Below, in pieces: positions 7,648 to 16,363 of a stretch of 64,000 nt of DNA. Position 1 is the stretch's first letter. Every line of letters begins with the position of its first letter. The DNA is from Micromonospora sp. WMMA1947 (GTDB lineage Bacteria; Actinomycetota; Actinomycetes; Mycobacteriales; Micromonosporaceae), in assembly GCF_027497355.1 (NCBI RefSeq), contig NZ_CP114909.1, positions 1,984,001 to 2,048,000 on the forward strand, read 5' to 3'. The notes below the pieces were generated by a model. That model had not been told where the DNA came from, did no database searches, and saw only the letters and a list, made by a program, of their open reading frames with translations. The position numbers were made by a program, and so were the translations under genes.

Positions 7648-8577
7648 GTGCCGGACACCCCTCCCTCAGTTCCAGACTTCACCCAGTGGCCGTCCTTCCC
7701 CTTCGAGGGCGATCTTCGTGTCAAGCAGCTCGACGACCCCGTACCGTTCGAACCTCCCCGCCGTGGCGAGGCGGACCGGGAGTGCACCGCCTGCAACGCG
7801 CCCGACGAGGCGTACATCTGGGTCGGTGAGCGGTGGCGCGTCCGCGCCATGGACCGGCCCACCGGCCTGCCGATGGTCCTGATCCTGGAGTCCCGCTCCC
7901 ACCTGGATCTGGGCGACCTGCCGAACCTGCTCGCCGCCGAGCTGGGCGTGATGACCGTTCGCCTGGAGCGGGCCGTCCGCTCGCTCGACGGGGTGGCCCG
8001 CGTCCACGTGAACCGGTGGGGCGACGGGTCGGCGCACCTGCACCTGTGGTTCCTGGCCCGGCCGTATGGACGGCTGCAACTGCGGGGCACGTTCCTGTCG
8101 CTGTGGGACTCGATCCTGCCGCCGATCTCCGAGGAGCAGTGGCGGGAGAACCTGGCCATGGTGGCCGCGTGGCTCGCCGAGTTCGGTGGCCGCCCACTGG
8201 CCGAGCCGCCGCGCATCCAGTGGCAGGCGCCGTCGAGTCTCTCGTCGCCCTCGCCCGAGATCGCCGCTGAGGAGCCCGAGGAGGAATCCGTATCGGTGAT
8301 CGAGGCCGCGGACGAGATCCCGGAGTCCGACGCGGCAGCGGACCTCTCAGACCCCTCTGCGGGCCCGTCGGAGCCCGACCCGGCACCAGAGGCCGGCGAG
8401 CTGCCGCAGGGCGGCCAGGCCGACGCACAGGACAGCGCGCCGAGCGACGCGGCGATCGGTGCCCAGGGCGGCACGCCGAACGACGGGCCGGACGACAGCC
8501 CGGCGGACGCGACGGCCGGCGAGGACCAGGGCGAGCGGGAGAACGTCCCGGGCGCGGCCCGTACCCCGGAGAGCTGA
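7648..8577 (+). CDS. HIT-like (GalT-related) hypothetical protein with acidic tail
   Basis: Protein of 309 aa with no assigned function. The first ~200 residues look like a HIT-superfamily fold of the GalT branch: a CTAC pair (C46, C49), ESRSH with H85, and HLHLWF (H130, H132). The usual third histidine position is Trp134, so the nucleotidyl-transfer/hydrolase centre looks altered. Residues ~200-309 are Glu/Asp/Pro/Ala-rich and probably disordered. GTG start; upstream matches to Shine-Dalgarno are weak and a leaderless transcript is possible. It lies beside the parS/DnaA-box region. Coding is firm; the fold is a motif-level inference. Confidence 0.75.
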   Translation: MPDTPPSVPDFTQWPSFPFEGDLRVKQLDDPVPFEPPRRGEADRECTACNAPDEAYIWVGERWRVRAMDRPTGLPMVLILESRSHLDLGDLPNLLAAELGVMTVRLERAVRSLDGVARVHVNRWGDGSAHLHLWFLARPYGRLQLRGTFLSLWDSILPPISEEQWRENLAMVAAWLAEFGGRPLAEPPRIQWQAPSSLSSPSPEIAAEEPEEESVSVIEAADEIPESDAAADLSDPSAGPSEPDPAPEAGELPQGGQADAQDSAPSDAAIGAQGGTPNDGPDDSPADATAGEDQGERENVPGAARTPES

Positions 8578-8580
8578 GGT

Positions 8581-9576
8581 TCAGCGGCGGGCGGCGGCCC
8601 GGGTCACGAGCGTGCCGAGGACCCGGCCGAAGTCCAGCCCGGCGGCCTGGATCGCCAGCGGCAGGAGCGACGTCTCGGTCATGCCCGGTGAGACGTTGAC
8701 CTCCAGCACGTGCGGGTCGCCCTCGGCGTCGACGATCAGGTCGACCCGGGACACGTCGCGCAGCCCGAGCGCGGTGTGCGCGGCGAGCGCCACCTCGGTC
8801 ACCCGGGCGGTGGTCGCGGCGTCGAGCCGGGCGGGCGCGTGCCAGGTGGTGCGCCCGGCGGTGTAGCGGGCCGCGTAGTCGTAGACGCCGTTGCGCGGCA
8901 CGATCTCGACCGGGGGCAGGGCCTGCGGGCCCTTGCCGAGGTCGAGCACGGAGACCGCCACGTCCATCCCGGGGACGTAGCGCTCCACGAGCGCGGTCTG
9001 GTCGTACGCGAAACAACCCACCATCGCGGCCGGCAGCGACGCCGCCTCCCGGACCACGGCGGCGCCCAGTCCGGAACCGCCCTGCGCCGGCTTGACCATC
9101 AGCGGCAGCCCGAGGCGCTCGACGATCCGGTCCAGGACGGCCACGGCGCCCAGCTCGGAGAAGCGGTCGTGCGGCAGCGCCACCCAGTCGGGCGTCGGGA
9201 TGCCCGCCTCACGCAGCACCGCCTTCGCGGACGGCTTGTCCCAGGCGAGGCGGGACGACCGGGCGTCGCAGCCGACGTAGGGCACGTCCCAGAGGTCGAG
9301 GACGCCGCGCAGCGAGCCGTCCTCGCCGGTGGCGCCGTGCAGGGCGATCACCACCGCGTCCGGCGGGTCGGCGGTCAGGGCGGGCAGCAGCGCCACGTCC
9401 GCGTCGCGCAGTTCCGCCTCGACGCCCACCGCGCGCAGCGCGTCGAGCACCCGGCGGCCCGACCGCAAGGAGACGTCCCGTTCGTAGGAGAGGCCGCCCG
9501 CGAGTACGAGCACGTGCAGCTCGTCGTCGGCGGCGGATCCGGTCACGGGAGGCGGTGCGGCAGGGCTGTCGGACAT
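8581..9576 (-). CDS. D-alanine--D-alanine ligase family ATP-grasp protein
   Basis: ATP-grasp ligase of 331 aa, predicted to join D-alanine residues for peptidoglycan precursors or to act on a related substrate. Family motifs: VLAGGLSYERDVSLRSGR (N-terminal substrate loop), ALHGATGEDGSLRG, VKPAQGGSGLGAAVV (ATP-binding lysine and glycine loop), and VLEVNVSPGMTETSLLP (metal-binding end). The chosen ATG gives MSDSPAAPP; an upstream start would add 22 Arg/Ala-rich residues. A second ddl elsewhere is likely, since in actinobacteria the main ddl usually lies near other mur genes. It overlaps none of its neighbours and converges on the HIT-like gene with a 3-bp gap. Confidence 0.85.
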   Translation of the reverse strand: MSDSPAAPPPVTGSAADDELHVLVLAGGLSYERDVSLRSGRRVLDALRAVGVEAELRDADVALLPALTADPPDAVVIALHGATGEDGSLRGVLDLWDVPYVGCDARSSRLAWDKPSAKAVLREAGIPTPDWVALPHDRFSELGAVAVLDRIVERLGLPLMVKPAQGGSGLGAAVVREAASLPAAMVGCFAYDQTALVERYVPGMDVAVSVLDLGKGPQALPPVEIVPRNGVYDYAARYTAGRTTWHAPARLDAATTARVTEVALAAHTALGLRDVSRVDLIVDAEGDPHVLEVNVSPGMTETSLLPLAIQAAGLDFGRVLGTLVTRAAARR

Positions 9577-9583
9577 GCGGGCA

Positions 9584-10897
9584 TCATGCCAAGTCGGGGC
9601 CGGGCGCGTCCGAGCCGCCCTGGCGACGGCGGGGTCCGGCACCGCCGACCGCGCCGAAGACCTTGCGCATGGCGATCTCCTGCTCCATCACCCCGGCCAG
9701 CCGGCGGACACCCTCGCGGATCCGTTCCGGCGTGGGGAAGGAGAAGTTCAGCCGCATGTTCCCGGCGCCGGTGCCGTCGGCGTAGAAGCCGGTCCCCGGC
9801 ACGTACGCGACCCGGGCGGCCACGGCCCGCGGCATCATCGCCTTGGAGTCGAGCCCGTCGGGCAGCGTCGCCCAGACGAACAGCCCGCCCTGCGGCCTGG
9901 TCCAGGTGGTGCCCTCGGGCATCAGGTCGGCCATCGCGTCGAGCAGCGCGTCCCGGCGCTCGCGGTAGACCTCGCGGTAGACCTTGAGCTGCTGCCGCCA
10001 CGGCATGGTGCCGAGGTACGTCGAGACGGCCGACTGCGCGTAGGCGCTCGGGCAGAGGATCTGCGCCTCGCTGGCGATGACCAGCTTGTCGCGGACCGCG
10101 TGCGGGGCCAGGATCCAGCCCACCCGCAGGCCCGGCGCGAACGTCTTGGAGAACGTGCTCAGGTAGAAGACCCCGTCGCGCCGCCGGGCCCGCAGCGGCC
10201 GGGGCGCCTCACCCTCAAAACCGAGCTGACCGTACGGGTCGTCCTCCACCACCAGCAGCCCGGCGCGCTCGCAGATGTCGAGCACCCGTTCGCGCCGTTC
10301 CTCGCTCAGCGTCACGCCGGCCGGGTTCTGGTAGGTGGGGATGGTGTAGAGGAACTTCACCCGGCGGCCGGCCCGGGCCAGGTCGGCGATGGCCACCTCC
10401 AGCGCCTCCGGGATGAGCCCTTCGTCGTCCATCGGCACGTGGGCCACCTGGGCCTGGGCGGCCTGGAACACCCCGAGCGCGCCGACGTACGTCGGGCCTT
10501 CGGCGAGCACCACGTCACCCGGGTCCAGGAAGAGACGGGCCACCAGGTCGAGGGCCTGCTGGCCGCCGACCGTCACCACCACGTCCTCCGGGGAGGCGCC
10601 GCAGGAGGCGTCGATCCCGGACAGGGACATCACCTCGCAGATCCGCTCGCGCAGCTCCGGGGTGCCCTGGCCGATGCCGTACTGCAGGGTGGTGGCGCCG
10701 TGCTCGGAGCCGAGCCGGCCGAGCATCTCGCCGACCGCGTCCAGCGGCAGCGCCGCGATGTACGGTGCCCCACCGGCGAGCGAGACGACCTCCGGCCGGC
10801 TGGCCACCGCGAAGAGTGCCCGGATCTCCGAGGCGGTCATCCCGCGGACGCGCCGGGCGTACCGGTCGGTGTAGTCGTCGAGCGTCGTGCCGGTCAT
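9584..10897 (-). CDS. PLP-dependent aminotransferase (class I/II, 2-aminoadipate type)
   Basis: Fold-type I aminotransferase of 437 aa without the GntR DNA-binding domain of MocR proteins. Visible motifs: VVSLAGGAPY near the start, QYGIGQGTPELRERI, TVGGQQALDLVARLFL, and the PLP-lysine segment STFSKTFAPGLRVGW; an Arg near the end (MRLNFSFPTPERI) fits the carboxylate-binding residue. It resembles LysN-like and other broad-range transaminases, so the substrate is not known. ATG at 10897 is preferred because GAGG lies eight bases upstream; MSM at 10903 is the alternative. In Streptomyces and mycobacteria a similar gene lies between parB and cwlM. Confidence 0.88.
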   Translation of the reverse strand: MTGTTLDDYTDRYARRVRGMTASEIRALFAVASRPEVVSLAGGAPYIAALPLDAVGEMLGRLGSEHGATTLQYGIGQGTPELRERICEVMSLSGIDASCGASPEDVVVTVGGQQALDLVARLFLDPGDVVLAEGPTYVGALGVFQAAQAQVAHVPMDDEGLIPEALEVAIADLARAGRRVKFLYTIPTYQNPAGVTLSEERRERVLDICERAGLLVVEDDPYGQLGFEGEAPRPLRARRRDGVFYLSTFSKTFAPGLRVGWILAPHAVRDKLVIASEAQILCPSAYAQSAVSTYLGTMPWRQQLKVYREVYRERRDALLDAMADLMPEGTTWTRPQGGLFVWATLPDGLDSKAMMPRAVAARVAYVPGTGFYADGTGAGNMRLNFSFPTPERIREGVRRLAGVMEQEIAMRKVFGAVGGAGPRRRQGGSDAPGPDLA

Positions 10898-11180
10898 GGA
10901 CATCACCTCGATCGGGTGTCGGCGGGGCTGCCGCCCGGTGTGGTACCCGCGATGCCGACATCCATTGGCGGCGGGGGCCGGTTGGTCGATCGTAGTCCCC
11001 GGTGACGGTAGCGGCACCGGCCGTGTGGACACGTCCACATCCCGGACCCGCCACTCGGCCGTCCGGGCGGGGGTTCGCGCGTTCCCTCCCGTACCGCCGG
11101 ACAGGGGCGTACGATCGCTCGTCGGGAGCAGGAGGGCGCGGGAGGAACCGGCGCTCCGAGCCTATTGGTGGGGTGCGCTC

Positions 11181-11846
11181 ATGTCGCGACGTCTGGTCAG
11201 CCTGACCCTGGACACGCTGGAGGACCTGCCTCGATCCTGCCGGCAGTGCGTCTACTGGGAGCTGGATCCGGTCTCCGCCGAGCGGGCCTGCGCGGCAGGT
11301 GACCCGGGCCTGGAGAAGGAGGCGTGGGTCTCCCAGACGCTGCTGGAGTGGGGTTCCTGCGGCAAGCTCGTCTACGTCGACGGCATGCCGGCCGGTTTCG
11401 TCATGTACGCCCCGCCGGCGTACGTCCCGCGCTCGATGGCGTTTCCCACCTCGCCGGTCTCGGCGGACGCGGCGCTGCTGATGACCGCGCACGTGGTGCC
11501 CGCCTTCGCCGACGGCGGGCTGGGCCGGATGCTGGTGCAGGGCGTGGCCCGCGACCTGACCAAGCGCGGCATCAAGGCGATCGAGGCGTTCGGCGACGCG
11601 AAGTTCGGCGACGACGCGGACGACCCGGCCCGCGCCTGCGTGGCACCCGCGGACTTCTTCCTCTCGGTGGGCTTCAAGACGGTCCGGCCGCACCCGCGCT
11701 ACCCGCGCCTGCGCCTGGAGTTGCGGACGGCGCTGAGCTGGAAGTCGGACGTCGAGTACGCGCTGGAGAAGCTGCTCGGCTCGATGAGCCCGGAGACGCT
11801 GCTGCGGCCGGTCCGCCCGGCGCCCGCCACCCGCTCGACGAGCTGA
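11181..11846 (+). CDS. GNAT-family N-acetyltransferase
   Basis: Protein of 221 aa. The acetyl-CoA-binding region is visible as HVVPAFADGGLGRMLVQGVARDL (written here only in outline: beta4, then the G-x-G-x-x-L/M loop and helix). Upstream is a Cys-containing segment, SCRQCVYWELDP. The substrate cannot be told. ATG with GGTGGGG upstream. It is divergent from the aminotransferase across a 283-bp promoter region and sits next to cwlM as in other actinobacteria (the Rv3916c-like position). Confidence 0.82.
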   Translation: MSRRLVSLTLDTLEDLPRSCRQCVYWELDPVSAERACAAGDPGLEKEAWVSQTLLEWGSCGKLVYVDGMPAGFVMYAPPAYVPRSMAFPTSPVSADAALLMTAHVVPAFADGGLGRMLVQGVARDLTKRGIKAIEAFGDAKFGDDADDPARACVAPADFFLSVGFKTVRPHPRYPRLRLELRTALSWKSDVEYALEKLLGSMSPETLLRPVRPAPATRSTS

Positions 11847-11858
11847 GCCGCGGCTCAG
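11843..11858. terminator. Short palindrome straddling two convergent stop codons
   Basis: CTGAGCCGCGGCTCAG contains the TGA of the GNAT gene and, on the other strand, the TGA of cwlM. It could form a 6-bp stem with a CGCG loop in either transcript, a weak bidirectional terminator at best. Confidence 0.4.
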
Positions 11859-13015
11859 TCGACCACGGTGCCGGCGGCGACGATCGCCCGCAGTTCGCTG
11901 ACGTCGATCGACCCGGTCGGCACGTCCCGCTCGATCGGCAGGTACATCCGCTGCACCCCGGCCACGATGGCCTCGACCACCCGGTCCCGGAAACGCGGGT
12001 CGACGAGACGAGCCCGGTCTTCCGGCGAGGTGAGGTAGCCGACCTCGACGCGTACCGCGGGCATCCGGGTGAGCCGGAGCAACTCCCACGCCTTGGCGTG
12101 GGTACGGCAGTCGCGCAGCCCGGTGCGGGCCACGATCTCCCGCTGCACCAGCCCGGCCAGACGCTCGCCGGTCGCCGACGTGACGCCGTTGTCGGTGCCG
12201 TAGTGGTACGTGGCCACCCCCTCGGCCTCCGGGTTGGCGTGCCCGTCGGTGTGCAGCGAGATGAACACGTCGGCGCCGAGGGAGTTGGCGAGCTGGGCCC
12301 GGTCCGCGTCCGGCAGGCAGTCGCCCGGCGACGGACCCCGGGTGAGCTGTACCCGCACGCCGGCGGCGGCGAGCCGCCCCTCCAACCGGCTGGCGAGGTC
12401 GTGCACGAGGTCCGCCTCGCTCCAGCGCAGCGTGCCGTCGGGCACCACCACGCCCGGGTCGGTGCCTCCGTGCCCCGGGTCGATCACCACGGTCCGGCCG
12501 ACGAGCGTGGGACCGGCCTGCCGGATGGCGTCGGACTCGCGCAGCCACTGCGGGCGGCCACCGACCACCTTGCGGCCGAGGCGGCGCAACGCGTTGACGG
12601 TGTGCGGCCCGCACGAGCCGTCCGGTTTGAGGCCCATCTCCCGCTGGAACTGCGCCACCGCGCGGGAGGTACGGATGCCGTAGATGGCGTCGGCGCGGCC
12701 CACGTCGTACCCCATCTCCAGCAGGCGTTCCTGGAGAGAGCGGACGTCCTCGCCGGTCAGCGGCTCGGGTACGGCGTGGTAGAGCGCGCGGGCGCCGAAC
12801 CGCCAGCGGGCCGCGTCGAGTGCCCGCCAGGTCTCGGCGCCGACCCGCCCGTCGACGCTGAGGCCGCGGGACTGCTGGAAGGCCCGTACCGCGCGTTCGG
12901 TCTGGGCGTCGTAGTCGTCGCCTCCGGCCTCGGCGGGGAGAAGTTCCAGGCTGGCGAGGACGGTACGGATCTCGGCCACCGCCGGTCCCTGGTCACCGGG
13001 TCGGATCGGACGCAC
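11855..13015 (-). CDS. cwlM: CwlM-like N-acetylmuramoyl-L-alanine amidase domain protein
   Basis: Protein of 386 aa with two peptidoglycan-binding domains (about residues 1-70 and 80-155; AVAEIRTVL... and SLQERLLEMGYDVG) and a C-terminal Amidase_3 domain (about 175-365). The zinc ligands and catalytic Glu of the family are present: DPGHGG, SEADLVHDL, SLHTDG and VRVEVGYL. There is no signal peptide. In mycobacteria CwlM is cytosolic and, when phosphorylated, activates MurA; a similar regulatory role is likely here given the position beside trxA-trxB and sigM, although the intact zinc site leaves hydrolysis possible. GTG start. Confidence 0.88.
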   Translation of the reverse strand: MRPIRPGDQGPAVAEIRTVLASLELLPAEAGGDDYDAQTERAVRAFQQSRGLSVDGRVGAETWRALDAARWRFGARALYHAVPEPLTGEDVRSLQERLLEMGYDVGRADAIYGIRTSRAVAQFQREMGLKPDGSCGPHTVNALRRLGRKVVGGRPQWLRESDAIRQAGPTLVGRTVVIDPGHGGTDPGVVVPDGTLRWSEADLVHDLASRLEGRLAAAGVRVQLTRGPSPGDCLPDADRAQLANSLGADVFISLHTDGHANPEAEGVATYHYGTDNGVTSATGERLAGLVQREIVARTGLRDCRTHAKAWELLRLTRMPAVRVEVGYLTSPEDRARLVDPRFRDRVVEAIVAGVQRMYLPIERDVPTGSIDVSELRAIVAAGTVVD

Positions 13016-13122
13016 GACGACCCCCTCTGCACGGACGTTGGCGGACCGGAACTCCGACGGAATGCTTACGGAGCGTACCGTGGCCGATACCCAACGGGTT
13101 CGTGTTCATGCAGGTCAGGAAA

Positions 13123-13164
13123 GCCGCAACCCCCGCCACCGGGTGTGGTGACGGGGGTTGCGGC
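13123..13164 (-). terminator. trxA terminator hairpin
   Basis: Perfect 13-bp inverted repeat (GCCGCAACCCCCG at 13123-13135, complement at 13152-13164), 15 bp beyond the trxA stop on the minus strand. It separates the thioredoxin transcript from cwlM. Confidence 0.75.
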
Positions 13165-13178
13165 GGTGTCGGTACGGC

Positions 13179-13502
13179 TCAGAGCGCCGACTCGATGAGC
13201 TTGACCAGCTCGCCCTTCGGCTTGGCGCCGGCGATCGACTGCACCGGCTGGCCGTTCTTGAAGATGGTCAGCGTCGGCACCGACATCACCCGGTAGGCGC
13301 GGGCCGTCTCCGGGTTCTCGTCGATGTTGAGCTTGACGATGGTGACCTGGTCCTTCATCTCGCCGGCGATCTCCTCCAGCAGCGGCGAGACCTTGCGGCA
13401 GGGGCCGCACCACTCCGCCCAGAAGTCGACCAGCACCGGCTTGTCGGACTGCAGCACGTCACTGACGAAGCTGGCGTCCGTGACCGCCTTGGTTGCTCCC
13501 AC
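13179..13502 (-). CDS. trxA: Thioredoxin
   Basis: Typical 107-aa cytosolic disulfide reductase. The WAEWCGPCRKVSP active site (Cys pair separated by Gly-Pro) and the cis-proline segment MSVPTLTIF are present. Reduced by the thioredoxin reductase encoded 38 bp upstream on the same strand, with which it forms an operon. GTG start preceded by a purine-rich GAGGAGAG-type ribosome site. In Streptomyces and Mycobacterium this trxB-trxA pair follows sigM-type sigma genes and responds to disulfide stress. Confidence 0.97.
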   Translation of the reverse strand: MGATKAVTDASFVSDVLQSDKPVLVDFWAEWCGPCRKVSPLLEEIAGEMKDQVTIVKLNIDENPETARAYRVMSVPTLTIFKNGQPVQSIAGAKPKGELVKLIESAL

Positions 13503-13540
13503 TATGAACTCTCCTCCTCCGAACCTTGCTCGTGGAACTC

Positions 13541-14494
13541 TCAGCCCTGGATGGTGGCGATGAACCGCTCGGCGTCCAGCGCGGCGGCGCAGCCGGTGCC
13601 GGCCGCCGTGATGGCCTGCCGGTAGGTGTGGTCGACGACGTCACCCGCCGCGAACACACCGGGCACGCTGGTACGGGTGCTGGGGGCCTCCACCTTCACG
13701 TACCCCTCGTCGTCCAGCTCCACCTGGCCGCGGAACAGCTCGCTGCGCGGGTCGTGCCCGATCGCCACGAACACGCCCGTGACGTCGAGCACCTTGCTCT
13801 CGCCGGTGTGCACGTTGCGCACCCGTACGCCGTTGACCTTGCCGTCGTCGCCGAGGATCTCCTCGACCACGGAGTTCCACTCGACCTTGATCTTCTCGTT
13901 GCCCAGCGCCCGGTCGGCCATGATCTTGCTGGCGCGGAACGAGTCGCGGCGGTGGATGATCGTCACCGACTCGGCGAAGCGGGTGAGGAAGCTCGCCTCC
14001 TCCATCGCCGAGTCGCCGCCGCCGACCACCACGATGTGCTGGTTGCGGAAGAAGAAGCCGTCACAGGTGGCGCAGGACGACACGCCGTGGCCCAGGTATT
14101 CCTGCTCGCCCGGCACACCCAGCGGACGCCAGGCCGAGCCGGTGGAGAGGATGACGGCGCGGGCGCGGTACGCGGTCTCGCCCACCCACACGGTGCTCAC
14201 CGCGTCGGACCCGATCTCGCCGGTGTCCTTCAGCTCGACGCGCGTCACGTCGTCGGTGAGGAACTCGGCGCCGAAACGCTCGGCCTGCTTGCGCATGTTG
14301 TCCATCAGCTCGGGGCCGAGGATGCCGTCGGCGAAGCCGGGGAAGTTCTCCACCTCGGTGGTGGTCATCAGCGCGCCACCCGACTGAACGCCCTCGATCA
14401 CCAAGGGCTTCAGGTTGGCGCGGGCCGCGTAGACCGCCGCCGTGTAGCCGGCCGGACCGGAGCCGATGATGATCAGGTTGCGGACCTCGTCCAC
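13541..14494 (-). CDS. trxB: Thioredoxin-disulfide reductase
   Basis: FAD/NADPH flavoenzyme of 317 aa. Features in order: FAD-binding [16 protein letters not shown], the redox motif [11 protein letters not shown] (CATC), the NADPH-binding [13 protein letters not shown] with HRRDSFRA, and the C-terminal [19 protein letters not shown] start. A 177-bp gap to the anti-sigma gene upstream suggests its own promoter, which in relatives is recognised by a disulfide-stress sigma factor; no clear consensus is assigned here. Confidence 0.97.
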   Translation of the reverse strand: MDEVRNLIIIGSGPAGYTAAVYAARANLKPLVIEGVQSGGALMTTTEVENFPGFADGILGPELMDNMRKQAERFGAEFLTDDVTRVELKDTGEIGSDAVSTVWVGETAYRARAVILSTGSAWRPLGVPGEQEYLGHGVSSCATCDGFFFRNQHIVVVGGGDSAMEEASFLTRFAESVTIIHRRDSFRASKIMADRALGNEKIKVEWNSVVEEILGDDGKVNGVRVRNVHTGESKVLDVTGVFVAIGHDPRSELFRGQVELDDEGYVKVEAPSTRTSVPGVFAAGDVVDHTYRQAITAAGTGCAAALDAERFIATIQG

Positions 14495-14671
14495 TGCCGT
14501 CTCCCGATGTGTGTGTTCGTCACCGGCCGCACCGATGTCGATCCCGAGTGCCGACGGCTCTGGGGGCGCCGGCGCCTGACTTGCAGAACGTCATCGTACG
14601 AAGCGGGGATTCCCGAGCCGGTCATCCGGTGGGTCAGGTCACGTGACGGGACAAGCGTCGTGACCGCGTTT

Positions 14672-15619
14672 TCACCCTACCCGCGTCCGGAACCGCGTGT
14701 CCGCGCCGGACCCGGGTACCCCGCACTCCGGCCCGCTCACCCAGCCCCAGCGGGCGCCGGTCGCGTCCGCGAACGTCACCACGAGCGCCGGGGTGCCCTG
14801 GTAGCGGGCGTAGTCGACCATGGTCACGGTGAGCGGCCCGGCGCCGTGCTCGGCGCCGATCGCGGTCAGGCACGCGGCGAGCGTCTCCGGCCGGGCCAGC
14901 CGGTCCAGCCCGCCGGCGGCGCCGAGGCGTTGGCCCTCGCTGTACAGGGGCGTCTCCGCGCCGTCCTTCGCCGCGCCGGACGGCCCGGCCATGTCCCCCG
15001 TGCTCGACTTCGTCCCGGCCAGTGCCCCGCCCGCGGCGAGGCGCTCCGGCGTCCAGTCGGTGCCGCTGCGCACTGCCGGTCCGGTGGTCCGGTAGGGCGC
15101 GGCGGCCATCGGTGCCGCCTCCCCGCCCGCCCGGTCGGCGGTGCTGACGCCGCCGTCGCCCGAGTCGGCCATCCGGCCCACACCGAGCCCCACCGCGGCG
15201 ACCGAGGCCGCGGCCAGCGCCACCGGCCCGGCGATACGGGCCCAGCGCCGAGGGCGGCGACCGGGTCCGCTGTGCCGGTCGGGACGGGGGGCAGTACCGG
15301 GTGGCCGGCTCGCGCCGCCGGGCTGCGCCGGCACGACCGGCGTACCGTCGCGCAGCGCGGGACCGGCCCCGGCGAGCGCCGCGGTGATCCGGTCGGCCAC
15401 CGCCTGCGGCATCTCCGGCGCGGGGTCCGCGGCCCAGGCGGCCAGATCCGCGCCGACCAGGCCGACCGCGTCGGCGAGATCCTCGTACGCGGCACGCCAC
15501 GCCGGGTCCTGCTCGACCAGCCGCGCCACGGTGGCCTGCTCGGGGGTGCCGTCCAGCGCCCCGCCGAGGTAGTCGGCGAGCAGGTCGTGGTCGACCTCGC
15601 TGAACTCCCGGGAAGTCAC
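14672..15619 (-). CDS. Probable membrane anti-sigma factor for the adjacent SigM-type sigma
   Basis: Protein of 315 aa. Residues 1-90 form a helical cytosolic part (DHDLLADYLGGALDGTPEQ) like the zinc-less anti-sigma domains. A single hydrophobic segment (PVALAAASVAAVGLGVG) lies near residue 135. The rest is extracytoplasmic, ending in a small domain with VTMVDYARYQGTPALVVTF. GTGA overlap with the sigma gene stop gives translational coupling and a fixed stoichiometry. Position matches the mycobacterial Rv3912 (RsmA) gene between sigM and trxB. No HxxxCxxC zinc motif is present. Confidence 0.8.
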   Translation of the reverse strand: MTSREFSEVDHDLLADYLGGALDGTPEQATVARLVEQDPAWRAAYEDLADAVGLVGADLAAWAADPAPEMPQAVADRITAALAGAGPALRDGTPVVPAQPGGASRPPGTAPRPDRHSGPGRRPRRWARIAGPVALAAASVAAVGLGVGRMADSGDGGVSTADRAGGEAAPMAAAPYRTTGPAVRSGTDWTPERLAAGGALAGTKSSTGDMAGPSGAAKDGAETPLYSEGQRLGAAGGLDRLARPETLAACLTAIGAEHGAGPLTVTMVDYARYQGTPALVVTFADATGARWGWVSGPECGVPGSGADTRFRTRVG

Positions 15620-16326
15620 GGCTCCTCCTGGCTGACGGCCTGACGGGACGATCCCGACGAGGATCCGACGCCCTCGGGGCGCCTACGGTTCCCGGAGGTG
15701 AGCCGCGGCACGTCGCCGGCCGGGGCGTCGGTGCCGGTCCGCAGGTGCCCGAGAAGCACGGCGAGGCGGGCCCGCCCACGGGCGCACCGGCTCTTGACTG
15801 TTCCCTCGGCGACGCCGAGCATGGCGGCGACCTCGGCCACCGGATAGCCCTGCACGTCGACCAGGACCAGCGCGGCCCGCTGTTCGGCGGGCAGTGCCTC
15901 GAGCGCCTGCCGGACCACGAGCGCGGTGTCGTGGTCGCGCGCGGGCGCGGCCGGTTCCGGACCGCCGGTGTGCCGGCCCGGTTCGCCGTCGGTGTGCACC
16001 CCGTCGGGCAGCGGGACGGTGGCGTGGGTCTGCCGCCGCCGGATCCGGTCCAGGCAGGCGTTCACCACGATGCGGTGCAGCCAGGTGGTGACCGCCGAGT
16101 CGCCCCGGAATCGGGCCGCCGCGCGGTGCGCCGACAGCATGGCGTCCTGGAGGGCGTCGGCGGCCTCCTCACGGTCGCCGATCGTCCGCAGCGCGACCGC
16201 CCAGAGGCGGTCCCGGTGCCGCTGGAACAGCTCGGTGAAGGCATCCCGGTCGCCGGCCGCGTGCGCCCGCAGCAGCTCCAGGTCGGAGCGGCCGGGACGC
16301 GTGCCGTCGCGGTCCGCCATCACCAC
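15616..16326 (-). CDS. sigM: SigM-type ECF RNA polymerase sigma factor
   Basis: Sigma-70 family ECF factor of 236 aa. Region 2 (DAFTELFQRHRDRLWAVALR, then EEAADALQDAMLSAHR) is followed by the 2.4-like ATTWLHRI-type segment and region 4 (LPAEQRAALVLVDVQG, VAEVAAMLGVAEGTVKSR). The last ~40 residues are a Ser/Arg-rich tail. GTG start; ATG at 16320 is an alternative two codons in. Gene order sigma, anti-sigma, trxB, trxA, cwlM is the same as around mycobacterial sigM, which supports the name. Its gene starts 37 bp after the pseudokinase stop, so they may share a transcript. Confidence 0.88.
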   Translation of the reverse strand: MVMADRDGTRPGRSDLELLRAHAAGDRDAFTELFQRHRDRLWAVALRTIGDREEAADALQDAMLSAHRAAARFRGDSAVTTWLHRIVVNACLDRIRRRQTHATVPLPDGVHTDGEPGRHTGGPEPAAPARDHDTALVVRQALEALPAEQRAALVLVDVQGYPVAEVAAMLGVAEGTVKSRCARGRARLAVLLGHLRTGTDAPAGDVPRLTSGNRRRPEGVGSSSGSSRQAVSQEEP

Positions 16327-16363
16327 ATCCGGCGGCGGTGGCGCGGCGGGGACGGCGGCCGGG

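Noticed and set aside
8004..8017. TCCACGTGAACC as a seventh parS
   Set aside because: It keeps the CACGTGAA core but differs at several other positions of the 14-mer and lies inside a well-biased coding region.
10515..12614. Open frame of 699 codons on the minus strand
   Set aside because: Out of frame over the aminotransferase and cwlM, and antisense to the GNAT gene; no motif of its own.
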